From positions 1 to 42,056 of the forward strand of contig JAPLMW010000060.1 of NCBI GenBank assembly GCA_026386845.1: a stretch of DNA of 42,056 nucleotides. The letters run 5' to 3'. The DNA is from Phycisphaerae bacterium (GTDB taxonomy: Bacteria > Planctomycetota > Phycisphaerae > Sedimentisphaerales > UBA12454). A model generated the notes under the pieces. The model saw only the letters and a list, made by a program, of their open reading frames with translations, was not told the DNA's origin and searched no databases. Both the position numbers and the translations under genes were made by a program. Shown piece after piece: positions 22,029 to 30,786 of this stretch. How positions within the stretch are numbered: position 1 is the stretch's first letter; the number at the start of each line of letters is the position of its first letter.

Positions 22029-24604
22029 TGTCCTAAAAGAGCTAATGCCGCTTTGTCATAATTTTCCTTTTGATTGTAAGCCGTAGCCAGGAGTTTTAAC
22101 GCTTTTTGTTTTATTTGTTCTGATGGCCCTAAATCTAAAAGCTGTAAGCAAACAGATATAGCTTGAGAACTCTGCCCAAGCCTCAAACAAACATCACCCA
22201 ACCTAAGGGAGGTTTCGTACATCAAAGGTCCGGATTTTGTCAGTACAAGAATTTCGATAAGTTTTCTATAGGCAAGATTTAAATCACCTTTTTCAATGTA
22301 GCCTTCACATAGTTGAAAATATATTTCTGCTTTCAACTGAGAGTCAGAGATATATTCGGCTCTATCACCAAGTATCGCAATAGCTTTATCTGCCAAACCC
22401 ATTGCCCGGAGCACCTTGCTCTTGAGCAGTAATATATCGACAGATTCTTTCTGTGATAATGTTAAGGAATAAATACCGTCTAATAAATCAAGAGCATGGA
22501 CGAAGTGTCCCTGCTGCATATACGCTTCGACCAGGACCGGGATAATCTCTATGTATTCTTCTTTGGTTAAGCGTAATGGCACGCCTTGGATCGCATATCG
22601 GAAAGCGTTACAGGCTGCCTCGGAATTTCCTAAAGCTAAATAGGTTTTTCCCAAAAGACAGTAAGCCGGATATAAGTCTTTGTTCTGGCTGTCCTTGACA
22701 AGTTCGACGTATTGAGACAGCCATTTTGCTGCTGATTTATAGTCTCCTAAACCATAGGAACATTTCCCTGCGCCAAGAGCGGCAGCGCTTTGTGATTCTG
22801 AAGAGAGGCTAAGATTATAAACTTTTTTGTAGAGCCGTACGGCTTCGGCCGTCAGATTCACTTCGGCGGTAGTGTCGGCAAAATACAGATAAGCTTTACT
22901 GGTGACTTCTGTATCCGGGAATTGTTCAACAAGCTGCTTCAAATCCTCGTGTCCGCCAGTATGGTCGTGAAGACTGTTTTTTAGTTTACTTGAATTTAGC
23001 AGGGCATACGGCGCCAAAGATGACTGTAAAAAGTGATTAGCCACCAATTTGTATTCTGCTATTGACTCAGAGACCTGACCTTTGGGGGCATATAAAAGTC
23101 CCAAGGCAAAATGAACGTTCACAAGACGTGTATCTGCTGGAAACCTAAGCAAAAATTCTCGCCAGAGGGAAACGGCTTCTTCGCCAAGAAAGGATATATG
23201 GTCTGAAATACAGGAGTATCTGGCAGGGTTGAAAATATTTAACACGCCTTTTTCATCCATTTGGGCCAACAAACCCGTACAACCAGCCGTTACTGTTGCG
23301 ATTTGCGGTGTTGCTGCCGCCAGAAGATGCAAATAAACAAGTTGCTTGCGAAGCCCGCTTTCGTCAGAACCTAAATCCCAGTGGAGACCAATGGCAGAAT
23401 CGGCAGCAAATCTGGCCAGCAGTTCCTCAACCGATGCGCTATTGCAAGTGATGTCATAGCGAGCCTGCCCGCTCTGATTATCGAACCGTTGAATTTGAGG
23501 GCTAAGAACAGCGAGATTTAATCGCTGCGAGCCGGAATTCAGAAAGGCTCGCAGTTGTGTTTCATCAAGACGAGTGAAAAGTTCGTCTGCTGCACCGAGA
23601 TTATTCCACAAATCTTCGGGAAGGTCTTTATCGGCATTGCAAAGTGATAAAACTTCTCTTGTTATTGCCTCTGCAGCCAGAAAGTAACAATCTTGTTTTA
23701 ACGACAGAGACCAGTCTTTGTCAAAGTCTATTGTATCAATCAAGGCGATTGCCTGGTAAGCTTTGGTTCGCGCATTCAGATATTGTTTCTTTTGCATTTC
23801 AAGTAAACTGCAATGGTAATAAGCAACTACTCTTACAGCAGGAGAATTACTATTCAAAATTTTCCTGAACAGGTTATCGGCCTGGTTGTAATCGGCCGTT
23901 CTTTCTATACACAAAGCCATCTGCAATTGAAGAAAATCCCTCATTAAGTCTTCTTTGGGATTTGTCGGAAGGTTTTTGTGCAGTTTTTCATAAACGCCCA
24001 AAGCCTGTTTGTAATCCCCATTGAGATAAAAGGTTTGAGCGACTTTCAAAGACAATGGCTGTGTCGAATCGAGTATGGGTTCCGGCTTCTGGATTTGTTG
24101 CGGTGTTACATTGGCAGCTTTGGCAACTGGTGGTTCAGAAGAAGGGGTTTTGCGGACAGCAGATTTAGGCGGCAGGCCGGCAGTAGGTACCGGAGGATAT
24201 TTTATCAATACATACAGCAGCATAGCCGCTATCAGAAAAATAGCGGCGGCAAGAACTTTCTGGATAGATGAAAAATGTTTATATCCGGCTGGAGCTGTTA
24301 ATATTCGGCTCACATTAATAAGAGGTTGCGGACCGCCGGCAATCTTGGTGTCTTCCAGGGATTTGTAAAAATTTTCATCTCCGGCAAAAATTTGCTGTGC
24401 CGAGATTTTCTCGTGGACAGGGACCGTGAATAGTTCATTGTCAGAGGGTATTTCTACAGTATTGGCCGACTTTGGTGTTTCATTAGAATGCTCTGTTTTG
24501 GATTCTTGATGTTTTTTTGCCATAGCAATGCGGATATTTTTGACCCTTTCGTGCCAGGTACGACTCAAATCCTCTAAATCGTTTTTTTGATTTTCTTCTG
24601 TCAT
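22019..24604 (-). CDS. Large membrane-anchored TPR protein
   Basis: The 861-residue product has a cytoplasmic N-terminus of about 115 residues, one membrane helix (about 117-138, LAAAIFLIAAMLLYVLIKYP) and a long periplasmic part made of tetratricopeptide-like repeats (QTFYLNGDYKQALGVYEKLH near 190; ALGAGKCSYGLGDYKSAAKW near 620; AEIYFQLCEGYIEKGDLNLA near 780). It is the first gene after the sigma-54 promoter at 24683-24697. TPR arrays bind partners; this could be a periplasmic assembly platform for the flagellum. No name recognised. Confidence 0.8.
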   Translation of the reverse strand: MTEENQKNDLEDLSRTWHERVKNIRIAMAKKHQESKTEHSNETPKSANTVEIPSDNELFTVPVHEKISAQQIFAGDENFYKSLEDTKIAGGPQPLINVSRILTAPAGYKHFSSIQKVLAAAIFLIAAMLLYVLIKYPPVPTAGLPPKSAVRKTPSSEPPVAKAANVTPQQIQKPEPILDSTQPLSLKVAQTFYLNGDYKQALGVYEKLHKNLPTNPKEDLMRDFLQLQMALCIERTADYNQADNLFRKILNSNSPAVRVVAYYHCSLLEMQKKQYLNARTKAYQAIALIDTIDFDKDWSLSLKQDCYFLAAEAITREVLSLCNADKDLPEDLWNNLGAADELFTRLDETQLRAFLNSGSQRLNLAVLSPQIQRFDNQSGQARYDITCNSASVEELLARFAADSAIGLHWDLGSDESGLRKQLVYLHLLAAATPQIATVTAGCTGLLAQMDEKGVLNIFNPARYSCISDHISFLGEEAVSLWREFLLRFPADTRLVNVHFALGLLYAPKGQVSESIAEYKLVANHFLQSSLAPYALLNSSKLKNSLHDHTGGHEDLKQLVEQFPDTEVTSKAYLYFADTTAEVNLTAEAVRLYKKVYNLSLSSESQSAAALGAGKCSYGLGDYKSAAKWLSQYVELVKDSQNKDLYPAYCLLGKTYLALGNSEAACNAFRYAIQGVPLRLTKEEYIEIIPVLVEAYMQQGHFVHALDLLDGIYSLTLSQKESVDILLLKSKVLRAMGLADKAIAILGDRAEYISDSQLKAEIYFQLCEGYIEKGDLNLAYRKLIEILVLTKSGPLMYETSLRLGDVCLRLGQSSQAISVCLQLLDLGPSEQIKQKALKLLATAYNQKENYDKAALALLGQWK

Positions 24605-24682
24605 AGCATCTAACTTTTAGTCCAAATGTAATGTCTGCCAGCCTGAATTCAGAGCGCATTGCAGGACCTTTCTTACATTACA

Positions 24683-24698
24683 GCAATACTTGTGCCAG
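24683..24698 (-). promoter_or_regulatory. Sigma-54 promoter of the minus-strand flagellar operon
   Basis: On the minus strand the sequence reads CTGGCACAAGTATTGCTG: TGGCAC (24697-24692), 5 bases, TTGC (24686-24683). Transcription would start near 24671, 67 bases before the ATG of the large TPR gene. Confidence 0.82.
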
Positions 24699-24883
24699 AT
24701 TCGGCTAAAGCGGCTTTGACGGGAAATTTGCGGGTTTTTTCACTGTAAAATCGCCCTTTTAGTCCTGGAGGCAGTATTTTAAGCTTTGAAGAAGTGTTAG
24801 GATTTTATACGAAATGATAGGTTTTCTGACAGGAATTAGTTTATATTTGATGTGAAATATCTCACGTGCCAGTCCGCAGTTAG

Positions 24884-26305
24884 TTATGCAACCGCTACAT
24901 ACTCAGGTGCCGATGGTACTGAGGTTTCGCCTTGGTCTTGGTCGACAAAAGAGGAACCATTTTCGATACTATGTTGTTTTACCTTGGCATAAAGGGTAGC
25001 TCTGCTTATACCAAGAATATCGGCGGCCTTTGTCTTTTGCCAGTGTGTCTCCTGCAGAGCCCGGGCAATCAACTCACGTTCAGCCTTTGCCAGAGAAAAA
25101 TCCTTTATTTTATCGGTCCTTGCGCTATCAGAGAACTGGTTGGCTTTCCCGGAATCAATAACGATACTGCTTAGGCCGATTTTCTCTGTGCTTTCCAGCA
25201 ATACCGCCCTTTCAATAACATTGTTGAGTTCACGAACATTGCCGGGCCAATCATGCTCCTGCAAGGTTTCAATAGCTAATTTAGTTATCGAAATTATGTT
25301 TTTCGCCTTTTCTGGACATATAGTTGATGTTTTGAGAAAGAATTCGGCCAAAAGCGGGATGTCTTCTCTTCGCTCGAGTGTTCTAAGAGGGGCAATGGTA
25401 ACTGGGCAGATATCCAGGCGGTAGTAAAGGTCGGCTCGAAAACGTTTAGCCTGGACTTCGCCGGCAAGATTACGGTTGGTGGAGGCAATTATTGTGGCTT
25501 TACAGCGGATTTCTTCTGTGCCGCCAACCTTCCGGAATGTTTTTTCCTGAAGGACTCGCAGCAGCTTTGCCTGCAGATCCATTGGCATCTCACTTATTTC
25601 ATCAAGAAAGATTGTGCCGGCCCCAGCTAATTCTATAAGTCCTGTTTTTTCACGGTCGGCACTGGTGAAAGAGCCCTTTACATGGCCAAAAAGCTCACTT
25701 TCCAGCAAATTTGCGGTCAAAGCGGCACAATTAACAGCTATAAACGGCTCGTTCGGGTGCCGCAAATTATGAACTGCCTTGGCCGCCAATTCTTTGCCTG
25801 TGCCGGTTTCTCCGACTATCAAAACCGGATTGCATTGGCTGGCAGCGACAAGCTTAATCATTTTAAGCGCATGAAGAGCTGCTTTACTTCGGCCAACCAT
25901 AGAAACAGAAGCAGCAAGGTCATCGGCGAAGAAGTCTTTTGTGTTTTCCCCAAGTTCACTTTTTATTTTATTTGCAATTTCCGACAGCTTATGATGGTCT
26001 TGTTTGCCCCGCAAATAATAATGAGCTCCGGCTTCTATAAACTGTTCGGGAGAATATGTGTTGTTTCCATCGCTGCCAACTACTATGATGTGAATATCTG
26101 AATTTTTATCGGTCGTGTTGAGGAATTCCCGGATACAGTTCGGGGTGAACCGATGGTCAAAGAGGATTAAATCAGGATTAACTCTCCTGCTGATTTCCAA
26201 TGCTTCAGTAAGGTCATCAGCCGAAAATACCTCTCGGCCAACCTGCCGAGCTAACTGATGAACCTCTGTTCCTTTGCCTACCGTAACAATGTTACGTAAT
26301 ATCAT
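24884..26305 (-). CDS. Sigma-54-dependent type activator with receiver-like domain
   Basis: The 473-residue product has a receiver-like N-terminus (1-115, DLILFDHRF with Asp50 at the acceptor place, but without the usual acidic pair near the first strand), an AAA+ domain (about 135-375) and a Fis-type helix-turn-helix (QKTKAADILGISRATLYAKV). Walker A is GETGTGKE (165-172) and Walker B GTIFLDE (230-236). The sigma-54 contact loop reads GSFTSA (211-216) instead of GAFTGA; the central Phe-Thr is kept. It ends 280 bases upstream of the first gene of the operon with the other activator, and is divergent from the hook operon. It could be the top regulator of the flagellar set or the partner of the first activator. 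Confidence 0.9.
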   Translation of the reverse strand: MILRNIVTVGKGTEVHQLARQVGREVFSADDLTEALEISRRVNPDLILFDHRFTPNCIREFLNTTDKNSDIHIIVVGSDGNNTYSPEQFIEAGAHYYLRGKQDHHKLSEIANKIKSELGENTKDFFADDLAASVSMVGRSKAALHALKMIKLVAASQCNPVLIVGETGTGKELAAKAVHNLRHPNEPFIAVNCAALTANLLESELFGHVKGSFTSADREKTGLIELAGAGTIFLDEISEMPMDLQAKLLRVLQEKTFRKVGGTEEIRCKATIIASTNRNLAGEVQAKRFRADLYYRLDICPVTIAPLRTLERREDIPLLAEFFLKTSTICPEKAKNIISITKLAIETLQEHDWPGNVRELNNVIERAVLLESTEKIGLSSIVIDSGKANQFSDSARTDKIKDFSLAKAERELIARALQETHWQKTKAADILGISRATLYAKVKQHSIENGSSFVDQDQGETSVPSAPEYVAVA

Positions 26306-26373
26306 TCGCTGTATCCCGGAGTCTTCTTGTTGTTTGGGGGTATCTCATATTTTATCAAAGGGATGTTTTCATC

Positions 26374-26426
26374 AAAGGTTACTAAAGGTTACTCTAAAGG
26401 TTACTAAAGTTACTCTAAAGGTTACT
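26374..26426. repeat. AAAGGTTACT short direct-repeat array, five copies
   Basis: Copies of AAAGGTTACT lie at 26374, 26384, 26396, 26406 (one G missing) and 26417. They alternate 10- and 12-base steps, giving a higher-order period of about 22 bases, two helical turns. The array lies 69 bases upstream of the activator start codon at 26305. Confidence 0.85.
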
Positions 26427-26462
26427 CTGTTAATCGACAAGTACATCGAACAACTTTAATTA

Positions 26463-26605
26463 TTTATGGGACGGACTAATAATATCGAGGGTTTATTTAT
26501 CCTGGAATGTTTTTATTTTAGTTTCAAGTTTATAGGACGCTGTAGAGAAAACAAAGAGCACGTTTTAGGTTTAACTTTTATAGGACGTTTGCTTTTTATG
26601 GGACG
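26463..26605. repeat. Four dispersed TTTATRGGACG boxes
   Basis: The 11-base word TTTAT(A/G)GGACG occurs at 26463-26473, 26529-26539, 26577-26587 and 26595-26605, all in the same orientation with different flanks. It lies about 290-430 bases upstream of the expected flgD transcription start, a range possible for activator sites of a sigma-54 promoter. Confidence 0.75.
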
Positions 26606-26864
26606 TTTTGCAGCGTTGCCATCTGCGTGAAAAGCAGAGTGAATTTTTTTGGCCAAAATGGTAAACCATAGTCTGAATATGGATTAGGTGACGAAGCAGC
26701 AGTCTTTAACGCCGGCTCGGCAAGATTTTCCGCCAGCGCAGGAAGATTTATCCATTTATCCAGTTTTTATACAAGCCAAAAGGAACACCCTTTAAAATTA
26801 TGACTTTCCTTAACCCCTGCTCTTATAACAAATTATCCTTTACGCGGATGATGAAGATTTCAAT

Positions 26865-26881
26865 ATGGCACGGCAATTGCT
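26865..26881 (+). promoter_or_regulatory. Sigma-54 promoter of the flgD hook operon
   Basis: ATGGCACGGCAATTGCTC contains TGGCAC (26866-26871), 5 bases and TTGC (26877-26880), a near-perfect -24/-12 element. The expected start is near 26892, leaving a 56-base leader to flgD. Confidence 0.85.
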
Positions 26882-26947
26882 CATTTGGGGACTGTCTGTT
26901 CAGGGTAGTATTATGTTATGTGAGATTTTTTGAAAAGGTAAAAAGTT

Positions 26948-27358
26948 ATGAGTACATCAGAAATAACATCAGCAAGCAAGATTCAACTGGATTATATGAA
27001 ACTTCTTGTTACACAGTTGCAAAACCAAAATCCGCTCGAGCCAATGGATAATAACCAGATGGCTACTCAATTAACACAGTTCTCGCAGTTACAGCAATTA
27101 GAATCGATGAGCTCGAGTTTTGCAGACATACTTGCTACCACTAACCGCAACTATGCCAATTCGTTGTTGGACAAAAATGTCACTTTCTATACGACAGATG
27201 TGACAACAGGCGCATTAGAAAAGAAAGTCGGAAAAGTTAGTTCAGTGTTCAATGACCCCAAGACAGGCGAAACCCTTTTAGGAGTAACGGTCGGCCAGGG
27301 ACAGGAAGCACAAGAATATACTCTCGGCTTAAATGCCGTCGTATTGGTAGAAAACTAA
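26948..27358 (+). CDS. flgD: FlgD, hook cap / hook assembly protein
   Basis: The 136-residue product has the conserved FlgD N-terminus (DYMKLLVTQLQNQNPLEPMD, MATQLTQFSQLQQLESM) and a short Tudor-like C-terminal part (LLDKNVTFYTTDVTTGALEK to the LNAVVLVEN end). FlgD caps the growing hook and guides FlgE assembly. At 136 residues it is much shorter than the roughly 230 of enterobacteria and lacks the extra Ig-like domain, as in several other phyla. It is the first gene after the sigma-54 promoter at 26866; flgE follows 47 bases later. Confidence 0.93.
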   Translation: MSTSEITSASKIQLDYMKLLVTQLQNQNPLEPMDNNQMATQLTQFSQLQQLESMSSSFADILATTNRNYANSLLDKNVTFYTTDVTTGALEKKVGKVSSVFNDPKTGETLLGVTVGQGQEAQEYTLGLNAVVLVEN

Positions 27359-27405
27359 AAATAATCGGTTATTAAGAATACATTCTTACTTAAGGAGAAA
27401 TAGAA

Positions 27406-29436
27406 ATGAGTTTTGCATTATCAGCGGGCGTTACGGGTTTACAGGCTCACCAGAAAATGCTTGACATCGCAGGCAACAACCTGGCAAATGTTAATACCAC
27501 GGCGTTTAAGGCCAGCCGTATAACTTTTTCAGAATTGTTGAGTGAAACGATAAAAAAGGCGTCTCAGCCGACCAGTTCAGTCGGCGGTACAAACCCTCAA
27601 CAAATGGGCAGCGGTGTAGGAATTTCCGGCATAACACCAAATATGGCACAAGGTAACATTGTAAATACAGGAAATCCTCTGGATATGGCTTTAGAAGGAG
27701 AGGGATATTTCGTATTGAGTGACGGCGAAAAGAACATTTACACACGAGCAGGCACTTTTGCAGTGGACGCCAATTCAAACCTTATTGATCCGGCCTTAGG
27801 CTATATTGTTCAGCGTATCGGTTCCGTTGGTGAATCTGATGGTTTTCAGACAGCCGGTAACAGCAATATTACCGTGCCTTACGATGTAGCAATGACAGCA
27901 CAATCCACCTCTTTAGTAACGTTGGCCGGTAATCTAAGTGCTAATGCAGCACTTACGACACCACAGACAAACGTGCTCAGATCCAATATAGCTTATACAA
28001 TTGGCGGCACTGCGGCGACCGCTGACACATTAATAGCCGACCTTGACCAGTACACCGGAACACTGACGGCGGGCGTAATTACTTTTTCCGGTTATAAGCC
28101 GGACGGGACTGTATTAGGCAGCAGTCCGACAACCGACCTGACAATGCCTGTTACTGCAACAACGACCTTAGGCGATGTATTGGACTGGCTTAACACTTCT
28201 GAGGGCACCCCCACGGCTAGTGAAGTGCAGACTGTAACACTTGATGGCGCCGCTGACCCGGACGGCGGTCATTTTCACTTAACTTACGGCGGCGAAACAA
28301 CGGCTGCTATTAACTGGGATGCTACGGCTGCGCAAATCAAAACAGCTCTTGAACTATTGTCAACCGTTGATGCAGATGATATAACCGTCTCAGCATCTAT
28401 GGATAATGCGACAACTTTTACATTTGCCAATACATTAGGGGATGTGGACTTAATTACAATGGATTCTACCGCTTTGACTGACGGCGGTGTAACAATAACT
28501 AATTCAATCGCGGAAACAACAAAGGGCTTTTTGGCACAAGGCCTCCTCGGCGATGGCGCGGTAGCAAGTTTATCTGCCGGCAAACTCGTAATAACCGATG
28601 CCGAAAGCGGCTACAGCCAATCAGATTTGGCTATGGCATGGAGCGGAGACGGCACATTGGATATCCCAGCGTATTTTGAGATGCCTACTGTCGGCGGCGA
28701 GGAAGTCAAGAATGTCAATATTGCCATTTATGATTCTCTTGGCGGCGAACACGTTTTCTCTGGTGCGTTTGTGAGAACGGATACCAACAATACATGGGAC
28801 TTCATACTTACCGCAATTTCAGGCGACATCGGTAATATCGACATATCTGCCAAGAACAATCGTCGTATCAGCGGGGTAAAATTTGATGAGACCGATGGTT
28901 CTTATTCCGGCTTGGATGCCATAATTGACGATACAGCCCAGTTTAAAGTAACATTTGCTCATTCCGAGGAGCCGCAAACCATCGCAATGGACCTTGGAAC
29001 AGCAGGCCAGTTTAACGGCCTGACGCAGTTTTCAGGCAACTCCACAGCGGTAGCAAGAGAGCAGGACGGCTATCAGGCAGGCAACCTTTCTACCGTCTCG
29101 GTAAATAACGAAGGAACACTTATCGGTGCCTTTTCAAATGGTATTAAGAAGAATCTTGCTACCTTACAGATAGCGTTATTCCAGAATACGTTAGGTTTGG
29201 AAAGTGTTGGAGGTGGTTATTTTGTTCCATCGGCTAACTCCGGCGGAGCGGTAGCTACCCAGGCGATGATAGGTGGTGCCGGCTCCCTTCACGGCAGTTC
29301 ACTGGAAAAATCCAATGCAGATGTTGCAACTGAGTTTGTCAATATGATTCAAGCCCAAAACGGGTTCCAGGCCAATGCAAGGACCATCAGAGTTGCCAAT
29401 GAAATACTCAGAGAATTAACCTCTCTTATCAGTTAG
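27406..29436 (+). CDS. flgE: FlgE, flagellar hook protein with extra inserted module
   Basis: The 676-residue product has the N-terminal rod/hook helix and motif (ALSAGVTGLQAHQKMLDIAG, NNLANVNTTAFKASRITF) and the C-terminal helix (EFVNMIQAQNGFQANARTIR). It forms the universal joint between rod and filament. It is far longer than the roughly 400 residues of enterobacterial FlgE. Residues 273-373 form a distinct beta module (VQTVTLDGAADPDGGHFHLT, TTAAINWDATAAQIKTALEL, then a TFANTLGDVDL strand) of a type seen as tandem repeats in large secreted and phage-tail proteins. Shine-Dalgarno AAGGAGA precedes the ATG. Confidence 0.95.
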   Translation: MSFALSAGVTGLQAHQKMLDIAGNNLANVNTTAFKASRITFSELLSETIKKASQPTSSVGGTNPQQMGSGVGISGITPNMAQGNIVNTGNPLDMALEGEGYFVLSDGEKNIYTRAGTFAVDANSNLIDPALGYIVQRIGSVGESDGFQTAGNSNITVPYDVAMTAQSTSLVTLAGNLSANAALTTPQTNVLRSNIAYTIGGTAATADTLIADLDQYTGTLTAGVITFSGYKPDGTVLGSSPTTDLTMPVTATTTLGDVLDWLNTSEGTPTASEVQTVTLDGAADPDGGHFHLTYGGETTAAINWDATAAQIKTALELLSTVDADDITVSASMDNATTFTFANTLGDVDLITMDSTALTDGGVTITNSIAETTKGFLAQGLLGDGAVASLSAGKLVITDAESGYSQSDLAMAWSGDGTLDIPAYFEMPTVGGEEVKNVNIAIYDSLGGEHVFSGAFVRTDTNNTWDFILTAISGDIGNIDISAKNNRRISGVKFDETDGSYSGLDAIIDDTAQFKVTFAHSEEPQTIAMDLGTAGQFNGLTQFSGNSTAVAREQDGYQAGNLSTVSVNNEGTLIGAFSNGIKKNLATLQIALFQNTLGLESVGGGYFVPSANSGGAVATQAMIGGAGSLHGSSLEKSNADVATEFVNMIQAQNGFQANARTIRVANEILRELTSLIS

Positions 29437-29453
29437 TAAGTTTGGAACTTTAA

Positions 29454-30776
29454 ATGATAATGCCTGCGGTTGAAACAACCTTAAGCACCATCATCCTGGC
29501 TTTGACGCCGCTTCAGCGGTTTGATGCTTTAAGGAATATTAAAGGCAGTAATTTTATGGCCGAACGCGGGCTTATTCTGGCCGGCGTAATTGCCATAATT
29601 ATATTAACAGCGCTGTTTTTTGCGGTCACCTTCAAGCGAATCAGGCAGGAGCGAAAAAACGACGAGAATTTGTTTATCGAATATGCCGAGAAAAGAGGTT
29701 TGACCGTCCCTGAGTATCAAACTCTCCTTGAGATTGCACGTAAAGCAGGGCTAAAGCAAAGCGAATCAATATTCACAATGGCTGCCGCTTTTAACACAGG
29801 AACTGCCAAAATGAAAAAAAAACTTGTGGGGCAGCAGACTGTTGAAGAGAACCAGCAGTTGGAGATAGTTCTATTATCTCTGCGTGAAAAGCTCGGATTC
29901 AAAAAAGAAGTTTCGTTCTCGAGAGGTTCGCCGGCCAAATCGGAAAAATTGAGCAGCAGGCAGATTCCTGTGGGCAAAGAAGTTCATATGGTACGTCAAA
30001 AGGCACAAAATTCAGAAGAGATTAAGGCAACTGTTGTAAAAAACAGTGATACTGAACTGGCGATTCGATTGACAATGCCGGTAACAATTACTTTTGGCGA
30101 ATTTTGGAATGTTCGCTACTATTTTGGCTCATCTATTTGGGAGTTTGACGCTTATGTCATCAGTTACGACGGCAATATAATGGTTTTGAGCCATAGTGAC
30201 AACATCCGGTTCATTAATCGTCGGCGTTTCCTTCGTGCTTCTGTACAAAAGCCGGCTTTTATTGCTTCCTTTCCATTCGAAAGAAAGGTTAGATGGAGCA
30301 CTGAGAATGAAATAGAAACCGGCGAAATGGCTCAGGATTTTCCGGACACTCTTTTAAAGCCGCTGCAATTTGTACCTGCGGTAGTTACGGAATTGGGCGG
30401 ACCTGGTTTACGCATCGAGGCTCCTATAGAAGTTAAGATAGGCGACAGGGTGCTGATAATGTTTGAATTAGACAGAGAAAAAGAGCGAAATTTAATCAAA
30501 AACCCTGAAAACGATGAAGTCACTGCAGTTACTACTATAGTGTCGAGAATAATAGAAGATGTTGGAATAATAGAAGAAATAGGCGAGGTCAGGCGAACGG
30601 AAAATACGTCGGAAAGATTGTCAATGGCGGTTGAACTGACAGGCCTGTGTGATTCAGATATTGATTGCTTAATTCAAGCTACTAATGCCGCTTCGCTAAA
30701 CGTTAGTAATCGAAATAAAAATGTACCGACTTCAGAAAATGCCGGGGGGCATCCTCCGGTACGTATGAATATTTAA
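29454..30776 (+). CDS. Membrane-anchored PilZ-like (YcgR-type) protein
   Basis: The 440-residue product has one membrane helix (about 38-60), a cytoplasmic helical part (65-150), then a YcgR-like beta domain (about 175-250, KATVVKNSDTELAIRLTMPV) and a PilZ-like domain starting at the R257-RFL-R261 motif (RxxxR). The second PilZ signature, normally D/NxSxxG, reads E313-LGGP-G318. PilZ proteins bind cyclic di-GMP and, as YcgR, slow the flagellar motor or alter assembly. Here the gene is embedded between flgE and flgF. The weak second motif makes c-di-GMP binding uncertain. Confidence 0.78.
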   Translation: MIMPAVETTLSTIILALTPLQRFDALRNIKGSNFMAERGLILAGVIAIIILTALFFAVTFKRIRQERKNDENLFIEYAEKRGLTVPEYQTLLEIARKAGLKQSESIFTMAAAFNTGTAKMKKKLVGQQTVEENQQLEIVLLSLREKLGFKKEVSFSRGSPAKSEKLSSRQIPVGKEVHMVRQKAQNSEEIKATVVKNSDTELAIRLTMPVTITFGEFWNVRYYFGSSIWEFDAYVISYDGNIMVLSHSDNIRFINRRRFLRASVQKPAFIASFPFERKVRWSTENEIETGEMAQDFPDTLLKPLQFVPAVVTELGGPGLRIEAPIEVKIGDRVLIMFELDREKERNLIKNPENDEVTAVTTIVSRIIEDVGIIEEIGEVRRTENTSERLSMAVELTGLCDSDIDCLIQATNAASLNVSNRNKNVPTSENAGGHPPVRMNI

Positions 30777-30786
30777 GGATTCTAAA

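Larger units (their letters stand above)
26306..26947. other. 642-base divergent regulatory region
   Basis: This AT-rich region between the leftward activator gene and the rightward hook operon has no credible ORF. It holds, from left to right, an AAAGGTTACT array (26374-26426), four TTTATRGGACG boxes (26463-26605) and a sigma-54 promoter (26866-26880). The stretch 26610-26860 shows nothing else I can name. Confidence 0.7.

Noticed and set aside
24884-26305. GSFTSA loop as proof that this activator cannot use sigma-54
   Set aside because: Variants at the second and fifth positions occur in working family members; the essential Phe-Thr is kept.
26374-26426. AAAGGTTACT array as a CRISPR
   Set aside because: Units are 10 bases with 0-2 base gaps; there are no spacers and no cas genes.
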